Below are positions 8,510 through 17,424 of a stretch of DNA of 64,000 nt, piece by piece. Position 1 is the stretch's first letter; each line of letters starts with the position of its first letter. The DNA comes from Conyzicola lurida. GTDB lineage: Bacteria; Actinomycetota; Actinomycetes; Actinomycetales; Microbacteriaceae. Both the position numbers and the translations under genes were made by a program. The notes beneath the pieces are model-generated. The model was not told the DNA's origin, did no database searches, and saw only the letters and a program-made list of their open reading frames with translations. Where the stretch lies: contig NZ_JACHMJ010000001.1 in NCBI RefSeq assembly GCF_014204935.1, positions 620,001 through 684,000 on the forward strand, given 5' to 3'.

Positions 8510-9151
8510 GTGACGCGCATCTCTGCCAGCGATCGCCGTGCGGCACTGCTCGAAGCGGCCTTCCGCGTCATCGCCGCCCAGGGAGTGAGCGCCGCCACCA
8601 CGCGCGCGATCGTCGCCGAGGCGGACATGTCGCTCGCGAGCTTCCACTACGCGTTCGAGAGCCGCGACGAGATGATGCGGCAGCTGATCGGCTCCGTCGT
8701 CGAGAACCAGGCCGTCGCCGCGTTCGCCTCGCTGCGGTACGGCAGCGATATCCGCACCGCGCTGCGCGACGGCCTGCAGGCCTTCTTCGACGTCGTCGTC
8801 GGCGACCCCGCCCGCGAGCAGACGATGTTCGAACTCATGCAGTACTCGCTGCGCACCCCCGAACTGCGCGGGCTCCCGCGCGAGCAGTACGCCTCCTACC
8901 GCAACGCGGTCAGCGGGTTGCTCGAGACCGCCGCCGCCGACACCGGCGTGACCTGGCTGTTGCCCGTCGACGACGTCGCACGCATCGTCGTGACGATCAC
9001 CGACGGCATCACGCTCGCCTGGCTCGCCGACGGCGACACGGCGGCCGCCCACCGCGTGATCGAGGTCGCCGCGACCTCGCTCGCGAGCCTCACCCGGCCC
9101 CTCGCCGGCGATCCCACCCTCGTTCCACTCCGACACCCGACCAGCGCCTAG
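8510..9151 (+). CDS. TetR-family transcriptional regulator
   Basis: 213 residues from GTG 8510, chosen because AGGAGGGG lies at 8498-8505; an in-frame TTG at 8489 overlaps the operator candidate. The N-terminal helix-turn-helix is clear (RAALLEAAFRVIAAQGVSAATTRAIVAEADMSLASFHYAFESRDEMM, residues about 8-55), followed by an all-helical ligand domain that is variable in this family. Its stop lies 12 bases before the MFS gene, so it probably represses its own operon through the palindrome at 8481-8496 and responds to a substrate or product of the downstream enzymes. The ligand cannot be read from sequence. Confidence 0.9.
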   Translation: MTRISASDRRAALLEAAFRVIAAQGVSAATTRAIVAEADMSLASFHYAFESRDEMMRQLIGSVVENQAVAAFASLRYGSDIRTALRDGLQAFFDVVVGDPAREQTMFELMQYSLRTPELRGLPREQYASYRNAVSGLLETAAADTGVTWLLPVDDVARIVVTITDGITLAWLADGDTAAAHRVIEVAATSLASLTRPLAGDPTLVPLRHPTSA

Positions 9152-9163
9152 ACAGTGGAGACC

Positions 9164-10498
9164 ATGACAACGACGAATTCGACCGGCTCGGTAGCGCCCT
9201 TCTCCGAACCCACGACACGAGCGACCGGCGGCTGGATCGCCCTCTTCGCCACGGCCTGGCTGGGCATCTGGATGGCGCAGCTGACGCCGATCCAACTGCT
9301 GCTGCCGAAGCAGATCGAAGAGCAGCTCGACGCGACGTTCTGGATCGATAACGTCGTCGCGTTTGGCATCATCTCCGCGATCGCCGGCTTCTGCGCCTTG
9401 ATCGCGTTCCCGCTCAGCGGTGCGCTGAGCGACCGCACGACCTCGCGCTTCGGCCGTCGTCGCCCGTGGATCCTCGGCGGCACCGTGCTCTTCGCCGTGT
9501 CGCTCGTGCTGCTCGGCCTGCAGTCGACCATGGTCGGCATCGGCGTGTTCTGGTCGCTCGCCCTCATCGGCTTCTGCGTGCTGACCGCCGCGATCACCGC
9601 GACGATCTCCGACCAGGTGCCGGTCAACCAGCGCGGTTTTGTCTCGGGCTGGGTTTCCGCGCCGCAGGCCGTCGGCACGATCCTCGGCATCCTGCTCGTC
9701 ACGGAGCTCGCCCTCGCCACCCTCGTCGGCTACGTGCTCGTCGCGGTGCTGCAGATCGTGCTCGTGCTGCCCTTCCTTCTCTTCACCAAGGACGCGCAGC
9801 TGCCCGAATCGAGCAGACCCGCGGCACTGACCGCCCGCGCGCTGCTCGGCGGGTTCTGGATCAGCCCGCGCGCGTTCCCCGACTTCGGCTGGACGCTGCT
9901 CAGCCGCATCCTCGTCAACCTCGGCAACGCGCTCGGCACCACGCTGCTGCTCTACTTCCTGATGTTCGGCCTCAACCGGGGCGCGGGAGCGGAGGACGAC
10001 CTGCTGCTGCTCACCGCCGTCTACATGGTGTTCTTCATCGCCTCCGCGCTCGGCGTCGGAAAGCTCAGCGACCGCATCGGCCGCCGCAAGGTCTTCGTCT
10101 ACATCGCCGCCTACCTGCAGGGCCTCGCCGCGCTCATCCTCGCCTTCGTGCCCGACTTCACCATCGCGATCCTGGCCGCGGGCCTGCTCGGCCTCGGCTA
10201 CGGGAGCTTTATGGCCGTCGACCAGGCGCTCGCCACCCAGGTGCTGCCCGACGCCCAGTCCCGCGGCAAGGACCTCGGAATCATGAACATCGCCACCGCC
10301 GTGCCCCAGGCCGTCGCCCCGCTGCTCGGCGCCGCCATCGTCGTGGTGTTCGCGGGCCTCGCGTCGACCGGTGCGCCCGTCGCCTCGGACGCCGGGTTCG
10401 CCGGTGCCGATGCCGGGTTCGCCGGACTCTTCGTCGCCTCCGCCGTCGCGGCCACCCTCGGCGGTCTCTCCATCATCCCGATCAAGAGCGTTGCGTAG
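9164..10498 (+). CDS. MFS transporter, GPH/SLC45-like
   Basis: 444 residues with about 12 hydrophobic helices. The cytoplasmic loop SGALSDRTTSRFGRRRPWILGG between helices 2 and 3 is the RxGRRRPW form typical of sugar-type (GPH/SUC-like) MFS carriers, and SDRIGRRKVFVYI is the second-half counterpart. The ATG at 9164 is favoured by GGAG at 9157-9160; GTG 9155 is an alternative. A Gly/Ala-rich direct duplication (two DAGFAG units) sits in the last periplasmic loop. It overlaps the next start by one base, so it is co-expressed with the aldolase, lactone oxidase and GH1 genes and may import their substrate. Confidence 0.9.
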   Translation: MTTTNSTGSVAPFSEPTTRATGGWIALFATAWLGIWMAQLTPIQLLLPKQIEEQLDATFWIDNVVAFGIISAIAGFCALIAFPLSGALSDRTTSRFGRRRPWILGGTVLFAVSLVLLGLQSTMVGIGVFWSLALIGFCVLTAAITATISDQVPVNQRGFVSGWVSAPQAVGTILGILLVTELALATLVGYVLVAVLQIVLVLPFLLFTKDAQLPESSRPAALTARALLGGFWISPRAFPDFGWTLLSRILVNLGNALGTTLLLYFLMFGLNRGAGAEDDLLLLTAVYMVFFIASALGVGKLSDRIGRRKVFVYIAAYLQGLAALILAFVPDFTIAILAAGLLGLGYGSFMAVDQALATQVLPDAQSRGKDLGIMNIATAVPQAVAPLLGAAIVVVFAGLASTGAPVASDAGFAGADAGFAGLFVASAVAATLGGLSIIPIKSVA

Positions 10499-11742
10499 TG
10501 AAACTCACCAGACCACACCTCACCCCGTGGACGGCTCCGGCGCAGTACTGGCCGCAGCTCGCCGAAGCGACCGCCGAACTCGACCCGCCCTACGGCGTGA
10601 TCTCGTTGCCCGCCCTCGCCCACAACGCGTTCGACATGCTCGACCGGGCGAAGGGCACCCCGATCCGCGTCGCCAGCAAGTCGGTGCGCGTGCGCGGCGT
10701 GCTCGACGCCGTGCTCGCCCTGCCGGGGTATGCCGGCGTGCTCGGCTACACCCTGCCCGAGGCGAACTGGTTGGCCACGGACAGCGCCGACGGCGCCGCG
10801 ATCACCGACGTCGTCGTGGCCTACCCCACGGCCGACCGCGCCGCGCTGCGCGAACTCGCGACGACACCGCACCTCGCGGCGCGCGTCACGATCATGGTGG
10901 ACAGCGTCGAGCAGCTCGACTTCGTCGACTCGGTCATCGCTCCCGCGGCCCGCGAGCCGATCCGCGTCTGCCTCGAGCTCGACGCCTCGTGGGACAGCAA
11001 GGTGTTCGGCCACCTCGGCGTGCGCCGCTCGCCCGTGCACACCCCCGACCAGGCCCGGTCGCTCGCCGAGATCATCGTCGCCCGCCCCGGGTTCACCCTC
11101 GTCGGCATGATGGGCTACGAGGCGCAGATCGCCGGTCTCGTCAACCAGCCCGCCGGCAACCCGCTGCGCGGCGTCGCCGTGAAGTGGGTACAGCGTCAGT
11201 CCGCCGCCGAACTCGCCGACCGCCGTGGTGCGGCCGTCGCGGCGGTGCGCGGCATCGCCGACCTCGAGTTCGTCAACGGCGGCGGTACCGGTTCGATCGA
11301 GTCGACCGTGGCCGAAGAAGCGGTGACCGAGGTCGCCGCGGGCTCCGGCCTGTTCGGCCCGCACCTCTTCGACAACTACGCGCACTTCCACCCAACACCC
11401 GCCGCGTCGTTCGCCCTCTCCGTGGTGCGCAAACCGCAGCCGGACATGGCCGTGCTGCTCGGCGGCGGATGGATCGCCTCCGGACCGACGGCCGCCGACC
11501 GCAGCCCCAAGGTCGTCTGGCCCGACGGCCTCAAGCTGTTGCCGCTCGAGATGGCGGGCGAGGTGCAGAGTCCGCTCACCGGGCCGCCCGCGCGCGACCT
11601 CGCCGTCGGCGACCGCGTCTGGCTCCGCCACACCAAGGCGGGGGAGATCAGCGAACACCTCGACGAGTTCGCGATCGTCGGCGAGACGGGCATCGTCGAG
11701 ACCCTGCCCACCTACCGCGGCCAGGGCAAGGTGTTCCTGTGA
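10498..11742 (+). CDS. PLP-dependent alanine racemase-fold enzyme (amino acid deaminase/aldolase)
   Basis: 414 residues. The N-terminal half is an alanine racemase-type TIM barrel: Lys61 in RVASKSVRVRG is the expected PLP Schiff-base lysine, and GGGTGSIEST is a phosphate-binding loop. The C-terminal half looks like the D-serine/D-threonine aldolase-type domain (FHPTPAASFALSVVRKP, AVLLGGGWIASG, GDRVWLRHTKAGEISEHLDEFAI, in which the His-rich stretch would bind the metal). By family it should act on a D-amino or 3-hydroxy amino acid. GTG 10498 overlaps the MFS stop; its own end overlaps the oxidase start (GTGA). In actinobacteria this type often neighbours a D-arabinono-lactone oxidase, as here. 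Confidence 0.82.
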   Translation: MKLTRPHLTPWTAPAQYWPQLAEATAELDPPYGVISLPALAHNAFDMLDRAKGTPIRVASKSVRVRGVLDAVLALPGYAGVLGYTLPEANWLATDSADGAAITDVVVAYPTADRAALRELATTPHLAARVTIMVDSVEQLDFVDSVIAPAAREPIRVCLELDASWDSKVFGHLGVRRSPVHTPDQARSLAEIIVARPGFTLVGMMGYEAQIAGLVNQPAGNPLRGVAVKWVQRQSAAELADRRGAAVAAVRGIADLEFVNGGGTGSIESTVAEEAVTEVAAGSGLFGPHLFDNYAHFHPTPAASFALSVVRKPQPDMAVLLGGGWIASGPTAADRSPKVVWPDGLKLLPLEMAGEVQSPLTGPPARDLAVGDRVWLRHTKAGEISEHLDEFAIVGETGIVETLPTYRGQGKVFL

Positions 11743-13055
11743 GCGCTCTGCTGCGGCCGGGTGCCCCGTGGAGCAACTGGGGCCGCTCGGAAAGCGCCCA
11801 CCCCGCCCACGTGGCGACCCCGACGAGCGTCGACGAGATCGTGGAGATCGTCGGCTACGCCCGCGACAACGGGCTGACGGTGAAACCGGTCGGCGCCGGG
11901 CACAGCTTCACGGCGATCGCCGCCACCACCGGCATCCAGCTCGACATCGGCGCCGTCGACGGCGTACTCGCGGTCGACGGCAACCTCGTCACGCTCGCCG
12001 CCGGCACCAACCTGCACCAGCTTCCGGCGATGCTGGCACCCTACGGCCTCGCGCTCGCGAACATGGGAGACATCGACCGGCAGACCGTCGCGGGCGCCAC
12101 CTCCACCGGCACCCACGGCACGGGACGGGAATTCGGCGGGCTCGCGACACAGATCAGGGCGGTCACCCTGGTGACGGCGGACGGCGGCATTCTGCGGGTG
12201 AGCGAGACCGAGAACGCCGACCTGTTCCCGGCCGCCCGGCTCGGACTCGGCGCGCTCGGCGTGCTCGTCGACGCGACGGTCGAGTGCGTGCCGGCGTTCC
12301 TGCTGAGCGCGGTCGAGACCCCCGAGAACTTCGACGCGGTCGTCGACGGATGGGAAGAGCGGGTCGCCGCCCACGACCACTTCGAGTTCTACGTCTGGCC
12401 GCACACCGACCGGGTGCTCAGCAAATACAACACCCGTCTCGCGCACCATGAGCCGCGGCATCCGGTCTCGAAGTTCGGCACCTGGTGGGAGGACGAGTTC
12501 ATGTCCAACCGCGTGCTCGCGGCCAAGCTCGAGCTCGGGCGCATGCTGCCGAAGACCACGCCGGCCGTCAACCGGCTCGCCACCCGCATCACCGGCAACC
12601 GCAGCTACACCGACGTGTCGCACGAGGTGTTCGTGTCGCCGCGGCGCACCCGCTTCGTCGAGATGGAGTACGCGGTGCCGCTCGAGGTGGTTCCGGAGAT
12701 CCTGCGGGAGATCCGCCGGCTCATCGACGCCAACGGGTGGATCATCTCGTTCCCGATCGAGGTGCGCGCCGCCGCCCCCGACGACGTCTGGCTGTCGACG
12801 GCGCACGGGCGGCCCACCGGCTACATCGCCCTGCACCGGTACTGGCGTGAAGACCCCACCGAGTACTTCCGTACCATTGAGCGAATCATGATGAACTACG
12901 GCGGACGACCGCACTGGGGCAAGATGCACACCCGTACCGCCGAGTCGCTGCGCGAGGCCTACCCGCGATTCGACGACTTCGTCGCCGTGCGCGACCGGCT
13001 CGACCCGCAGCGCCTGTTCGGCAACGCATACCTCGAGCGGGTGCTCGGAGCGTGA
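11739..13055 (+). CDS. FAD-linked sugar-1,4-lactone oxidase (ALO/AldO family)
   Basis: 438 residues. The FAD-binding PCMH domain spans about residues 10-180: TVKPVGAGHSFTAIA holds the histidine that in AldO/ALO enzymes can bind FAD covalently, and GDIDRQTVAGATSTGTHGTG is the second FAD loop. The C-terminal ALO domain ends with HWGKMH, the conserved HWGK-type motif. The family oxidises sugar alcohols or aldonolactones with oxygen, yielding peroxide. No signal peptide, so probably cytosolic or membrane-associated. GTG 11739 overlaps the preceding stop, and its own TGA overlaps the GH1 start. Confidence 0.88.
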   Translation: MSALLRPGAPWSNWGRSESAHPAHVATPTSVDEIVEIVGYARDNGLTVKPVGAGHSFTAIAATTGIQLDIGAVDGVLAVDGNLVTLAAGTNLHQLPAMLAPYGLALANMGDIDRQTVAGATSTGTHGTGREFGGLATQIRAVTLVTADGGILRVSETENADLFPAARLGLGALGVLVDATVECVPAFLLSAVETPENFDAVVDGWEERVAAHDHFEFYVWPHTDRVLSKYNTRLAHHEPRHPVSKFGTWWEDEFMSNRVLAAKLELGRMLPKTTPAVNRLATRITGNRSYTDVSHEVFVSPRRTRFVEMEYAVPLEVVPEILREIRRLIDANGWIISFPIEVRAAAPDDVWLSTAHGRPTGYIALHRYWREDPTEYFRTIERIMMNYGGRPHWGKMHTRTAESLREAYPRFDDFVAVRDRLDPQRLFGNAYLERVLGA

Positions 13056-14500
13056 GCACCGCGAGCGAACGGTCGAGAAACCGCACCGGCCGCGAGTGGC
13101 TCGACAACCCGGCCGGACTCGGCGCGCTCGTGCCCGACGGGTTCACCCTGGGCGTCGCGACCAGCGCTTTCCAGATCGAGGGCGGCATCCTCGACGACGG
13201 CCGCGAACCCTCGACCTGGGACACCTTCATGGGGCAGGCCGGCCGCATCGCCGACGGTTCCGACGCCTCGGTCGCGACCGACCACTACCACCGCAGCGCC
13301 GAAGACGTGCGCCTGATGCGCGAGCTCGGCGTCGACTCGTACCGCTTCTCGATCGGCTGGTCGCGCCTGCAGCCCGGAGGAAAGGGCGGCGCGAGCCGTT
13401 CGGCCGTCGCGTTCTACGACCGGCTCATCGACGACCTGCTCGCGAACGGCATCAGACCGATGGCGACGCTGTTCCACTGGGACACCCCCGAGACCCTGCA
13501 GCACGCCGGCGGCTGGCTCGAACGGGACACCGCCTACCGCTTCGCCGAGTACGCCTTCCTCGCGGGGGAGGCGTTCGGCGACCGGGTCGAGAGCTGGGTC
13601 ACCGTCAACGAGCCGGCGACCGTCACGCTCAACGGGTATGCCCTCGGCGTGCATGCCCCTGGGGCGACGCTGCTCTTCGACGCGCTGCCGTCGGCCCACC
13701 ACCAGCTGCTCGGGCACGGCCTCGCGGTCGGGGCGTTGCGGGACGCGTCCGTCACCGGGAAGGTCGGCATCACCAACGTGCACTCGCCCGTGCAACCCGC
13801 CGGCGACTCGGAGGACGACGCGCTCGCCGCCGAGCTCTTCGACATCGTGCACAACCGGCTCTACGCCGACCCCGTGCTGCTCGGGCGCTACCCGCAGATC
13901 CCGGAGCCGTTCGAGCACCTCTTCGGCTTCTTCCGCGAGATCGAGCCCTCGGACCTCGCGGCCATCGCGGCGCCGCTCGACTTCTACGGACTGAACTACT
14001 ACATGCCGACCCGGGTCGCCGCGGGTTCGCCGACGGATGCCGCCACTCCCGACGGCTTCTCGTCGGTGGCGAGCCAGCTCCCGTTCTCCCTCGAACCGTG
14101 GCCCGAGTATCCCGTCACCGGGTTCGGTTGGCCGGTCGCACCCGACTTCCTCGCCGTGACGCTGCGCGAGCAGGCGGACAGGTACGGAACCGCCCTGCCG
14201 CCCGTGGTCATCACCGAGGGCGGGGCGAGCTTCCCCGACGTCGTCGCGCGCGACGGCTCTGTCGACGACGAGGCGCGGGTGCTCTACCTCGCCGAGCACC
14301 TCGCGGTGGCGTTCGCCGGAGCGCCCGGCGTCGACGTGCGCGGCTACTTCGTCTGGTCGCTGCTCGACAACTGGGAGTGGGCCGCCGGTTTCAGCCAGCG
14401 CTTCGGGCTCGTGCACGTGGACTTCGCGACGCAGGACCGCACGCCGAAGCGGTCGTTCGGCTGGTTGCAGCGGCTGATCGGCGGGCGCAGCGGGGGTTGA
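13052..14500 (+). CDS. Glycoside hydrolase family 1 (beta-glucosidase-like)
   Basis: 482 residues, cytosolic. The acid/base Glu187 is in WVTVNEPAT and the nucleophile Glu389 in VVITEGGAS; the usual nucleophile motif is TENG, so Asn to Gly is a small variation. Other GH1 marks are FTLGVATSAFQIEGG, SIGWSRLQPGG, LFHWDTPETLQ, YGLNYY and YFVWSLLDNWEWAAGFSQRFGLVHVDF. GTG 13052 overlaps the lactone oxidase stop, making it the last gene of the TetR operon. Its TGA stop is formed by a dispersed repeat (GGTTGAG). Likely splits imported beta-glycosides, feeding a sugar to the oxidase; that link is inference. Confidence 0.93.
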   Translation: MSTASERSRNRTGREWLDNPAGLGALVPDGFTLGVATSAFQIEGGILDDGREPSTWDTFMGQAGRIADGSDASVATDHYHRSAEDVRLMRELGVDSYRFSIGWSRLQPGGKGGASRSAVAFYDRLIDDLLANGIRPMATLFHWDTPETLQHAGGWLERDTAYRFAEYAFLAGEAFGDRVESWVTVNEPATVTLNGYALGVHAPGATLLFDALPSAHHQLLGHGLAVGALRDASVTGKVGITNVHSPVQPAGDSEDDALAAELFDIVHNRLYADPVLLGRYPQIPEPFEHLFGFFREIEPSDLAAIAAPLDFYGLNYYMPTRVAAGSPTDAATPDGFSSVASQLPFSLEPWPEYPVTGFGWPVAPDFLAVTLREQADRYGTALPPVVITEGGASFPDVVARDGSVDDEARVLYLAEHLAVAFAGAPGVDVRGYFVWSLLDNWEWAAGFSQRFGLVHVDFATQDRTPKRSFGWLQRLIGGRSGG

Positions 14501-14585
14501 GGAGGCCGCCCGCCGCAGTATCGAAACCATCGCCAGAACCGGGTTTCGGTACGCGGGCTCCTTCGTCGCCCGCTACCCAACCACC
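14495..14585. repeat. Inverted pair of long dispersed repeats, terminator of GH1 operon
   Basis: A copy read GGTTGAG ... TATCGAAACC (14495-14528) is followed by an inverted copy GGTTTCGGTAC ... CTACCCAACC (14542-14583). The two form a long stem (GTATCGAAACC with GGTTTCGGTAC). The first copy contributes the TGA stop of the GH1 gene at 14498-14500. Confidence 0.75.
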
Positions 14586-14682
14586 GGCCGATACCGAACC
14601 GTTACCGCGGTTAATCTGCGCGAAACGCGCTGTCTGTAGTGTCGCCTCCATCACACTCCCGTAAGAAACGAGGCATATCTTC

Positions 14683-15747
14683 ATGTCAACCCGATTCAGC
14701 TTCACCGCTCGCCGCAAGGCAGCCCTCACGTTCGCCGCAGCAGGCGTCGTTCTCGCTCTCGCGGGTTGCTCCAGCGCGACCCCCGCAGCCGAGGGCGAGG
14801 CGGAAAGCCTCGGCGACCTCAGCCTCCAGCTCTCCTGGATCAAGAACGAAGAATTCGCCGGCGAGTTCTTCGCTCTCGACAAGGGCTACTACGCCGACGC
14901 CGGTCTCGGCGAGGTCACCATGACCGCCGGTCCCTCGACCGGTAGCGCAGAACTGCTCTCCGGCACCGTCGACGTCGCCCTCAGCGACGCCGTCTCGATC
15001 GGCACCGTCGTCGCCGGCGAAGAGGCCCCGCTCAAGATCATCGGCGCCACGTTCCAGAAGAACCCCTTCACGATCCTCTCGATCGCCGACGCGGGCAACA
15101 TCATGACCCCCGAGGACATGGTCGGTAAGAAGATCGGCGTCCAGGCGTCGAACACCTCGCTGTTCGAGGCCCTCCTCGCCGTCAACGACATCGACCCCGC
15201 GTCGCTCGAGATCGTGCCCGTGCAGTACGACCCGTCCGTTCTCATCAACGGCGACGTCGACGGCTTCGTCGCGTACCTCACCAACGAGTCGATCTCCGTC
15301 GCAGCCCAGGGCTACGAGGTGACGAACCTCCCGTTCGCCGACAACGGCCTGCCGTTCGTCGCCGAGACCGTCACGGTCACCGACCAGACGATCGCCGAGG
15401 ACCGCGAGAAGCTCAAGGCGTTCCTCGTCGCCGAGATCCAGGGCTGGACCGACGCGGTCAACGACCCCGACGCCGCAGCCGAGCTCGCGCTCGAGCTCAA
15501 CGGTGAAGAAGCCGTCCCCGACATCGAGGCCTCCAAGGCCGGCGCCGCCGCTCAGGCCGAGCTGCTCGTCGTCTCCGACGAGACCGCCGAGAACGGACTC
15601 TTCACCATCAGCGAGGACCTGCAGGCAGAGACCATCTCGACGCTGGCCGCCGCCGGCATCGAGCTCGAGGCCTCCGACCTCTTCGACCTCTCGCTCCTCG
15701 ACGAGGTCTACGAGGAGAACCCCGAGCTCATCGCCTACTCTGAGTAA
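14683..15747 (+). CDS. NMT1/SsuA-type ABC substrate-binding lipoprotein
   Basis: 354 residues. Lipoprotein signal peptide with lipobox LALAGC (Cys29). The mature protein starts LQLSWIKNEEFAGEFFALDKGYYADAGL, the opening of the NMT1/THI5-like family of periplasmic-type binding proteins (sulfonates, nitrate, pyrimidine and thiamine precursors); GSAELLSGTVDVALSDAVSI and DMVGKKIGVQASNTSLFEALL follow. The substrate is not evident. GAGG at 14668-14671, a TAGTGT -10 candidate at 14637-14642 and a small AACCG/CGGTT palindrome near 14597-14612 precede it. First gene of a four-gene importer that converges on apt; no thiamine riboswitch is seen upstream. Confidence 0.87.
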   Translation: MSTRFSFTARRKAALTFAAAGVVLALAGCSSATPAAEGEAESLGDLSLQLSWIKNEEFAGEFFALDKGYYADAGLGEVTMTAGPSTGSAELLSGTVDVALSDAVSIGTVVAGEEAPLKIIGATFQKNPFTILSIADAGNIMTPEDMVGKKIGVQASNTSLFEALLAVNDIDPASLEIVPVQYDPSVLINGDVDGFVAYLTNESISVAAQGYEVTNLPFADNGLPFVAETVTVTDQTIAEDREKLKAFLVAEIQGWTDAVNDPDAAAELALELNGEEAVPDIEASKAGAAAQAELLVVSDETAENGLFTISEDLQAETISTLAAAGIELEASDLFDLSLLDEVYEENPELIAYSE

Positions 15748-15795
15748 TCCGAGTACCGACAGGCTCAACCTCCGTTCAGAACAAAGGACTACCCC

Positions 15796-16617
15796 GTGAC
15801 CACGACCACGGCTGTTGACGGTGCCCAGGGCCAGACCCTGGGCACCGGCATCCAGATCAGCGACCTGCACAAAGAGTTCCGCATGGGAACGAAGAGTGTC
15901 GTCGCGTTGGAGAACGCCAACCTGCACACCGACAAGGGCACCTTCCTGGCCCTTCTCGGACCGTCCGGTTGCGGGAAGTCCACCATCCTGCGCATCCTCG
16001 CCGGTCTCGAAGACCCGACATCCGGTACCACCCGGGTCGACGGCAAGAGCCCGACCGAGCTGCGTAAGAACAACGAACTGGGAATCGCGTTCCAGGACCA
16101 CGCGCTGTTGCCCTGGCGCAGCGTGATGTCCAACATCCGCCTCCCGTTCGAGATCGCCGGTAAAAAGGCCGATCAGTCCTACATCGACGAGCTCATCGAC
16201 CTCGTCGGGCTGCGCGGCTTCGAGAAGGCGAAGCCCGCACAGCTCTCCGGCGGTATGCGCCAGCGCGTCTCCATCGCCCGTTCGCTCGTGATGAAGCCGT
16301 CGGTGCTGCTGCTCGACGAGCCCTTCGGTGCGCTCGACGACATGACCCGCCAGCGCCTCAACCTCGAGCTGCTGCGCATCTGGACGCACAAGCCGGCCAC
16401 CACGCTGCTCGTGACCCACGGCATCTCCGAGGCGATCTTCCTCTCCGACCAGGTCGCGGTCATGAGCCCGCGTCCCGGCCGTATCAAGGAGATCATCGAC
16501 ATCGACCTCCCGCGCCCGCGTCTCCCCGAGATGCAGCGCACCCCCGAGTTCCACGCCTACGTGGACCACGCTTCCGAGCTGCTGTTCGGCGCCGGCGGCG
16601 TCGCGATCGACGAATGA
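15796..16617 (+). CDS. ABC transporter ATP-binding protein (nitrate/sulfonate type)
   Basis: 273 residues. Walker [11 protein letters not shown]-loop [10 protein letters not shown], signature LSGGMRQR, Walker [14 protein letters not shown] and H-loop LVTHG are all intact. The family matches SsuB/TauB-type ATPases that pair with NMT1-type binding proteins. GTG 15796 with AAAGGA about eight bases upstream; ATGA overlap with the first permease gene, so the ATPase and membrane subunit are translationally coupled. Confidence 0.93.
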   Translation: MTTTTAVDGAQGQTLGTGIQISDLHKEFRMGTKSVVALENANLHTDKGTFLALLGPSGCGKSTILRILAGLEDPTSGTTRVDGKSPTELRKNNELGIAFQDHALLPWRSVMSNIRLPFEIAGKKADQSYIDELIDLVGLRGFEKAKPAQLSGGMRQRVSIARSLVMKPSVLLLDEPFGALDDMTRQRLNLELLRIWTHKPATTLLVTHGISEAIFLSDQVAVMSPRPGRIKEIIDIDLPRPRLPEMQRTPEFHAYVDHASELLFGAGGVAIDE

Positions 16618-17423
16618 ACGTCAGAAAGCGCGCCATCCCGTCCTGGGTCACGGGCATCGGCGGACTCGTCGTCCTCGTCGGCGTCTGGTGGATCCTCGCG
16701 CTGACCGTCTTCGGCCCGCGTGGTTCGGGCAACTACGCCCCGATCCCCACGCCTCCGCAGGTGATCGAGGCGCTCTTCACCGACGGTTTCGCCTATTACT
16801 GGCGCTCGTTCTCGGTCACGATCACCGAGGCCGGCATCGGCTACCTCTGGGGCAACGGCATCGCGCTCGTGCTCTCCGCCATCGTGCTGGTATTGCCCTG
16901 GCTCGAGGGCGTGCTCAACCAGATCGCCGTCATCACCTACTGCATCCCGATCGTCGCCATCGGCCCGCTCGTCCTGATCGTGCTCGGCGGCGCCCCGGCC
17001 CCCGGCGAACCGTCGGCGACCGCGGTCTTCCTCGCGGCGTTCTCGGTGTTCTTCACCACCGTCGTCGGCACCCTGCTCGGGTTGAAGGCGGCCGACAAGT
17101 CGTCGCTCGACGTCGTCACCGTCTACGGCGGGTCGAAGTTCACCCAACTGCGCAAGGTGCGCGTGATCGCTGCTCTGCCCGGCATCCTCAACTCTCTGCA
17201 GATCGCCGTCCCGGCGGCCTTCCTCGGCGCCGTGCTCGGCGAGTACTTCGGCAAGATCGACGTCGGAGTCGGCCCGATCCTCGTCGGCGCGGCCGTCACG
17301 CTCAATTCGCCACGCGTGTGGGTCATCTTCCTGCTCTGCGCCCTCGTCGCCATCATCGGCTACGCCCTGCTCGGCCTCGTCGCGCGTCTCATCGCGCCGT
17401 GGTCCACCGGAAAGGCGGCCTGA
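16614..17423 (+). CDS. ABC transporter permease 1 (NMT1-associated)
   Basis: 269 residues with about six membrane helices. The binding-protein-dependent permease (BPD) loop is seen as [29 protein letters not shown] with downstream Gly residues ([11 protein letters not shown]). It is paralogous to the next gene, so the importer probably uses a heterodimeric channel. Starts by ATGA overlap with the ATPase gene, and the next gene starts two bases after its stop. Confidence 0.9.
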   Translation: MNVRKRAIPSWVTGIGGLVVLVGVWWILALTVFGPRGSGNYAPIPTPPQVIEALFTDGFAYYWRSFSVTITEAGIGYLWGNGIALVLSAIVLVLPWLEGVLNQIAVITYCIPIVAIGPLVLIVLGGAPAPGEPSATAVFLAAFSVFFTTVVGTLLGLKAADKSSLDVVTVYGGSKFTQLRKVRVIAALPGILNSLQIAVPAAFLGAVLGEYFGKIDVGVGPILVGAAVTLNSPRVWVIFLLCALVAIIGYALLGLVARLIAPWSTGKAA

Positions 17424-17424
17424 C

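Noticed and set aside
14581-14682. Thiamine (TPP) riboswitch before the NMT1-type importer
   Set aside because: About 100 bases are available and the conserved TPP core (such as CTGAGA) is absent.
14686-16569. 627-codon minus-strand frame
   Set aside because: Antisense to the NMT1-type lipoprotein and its ATPase; no recognisable protein features.
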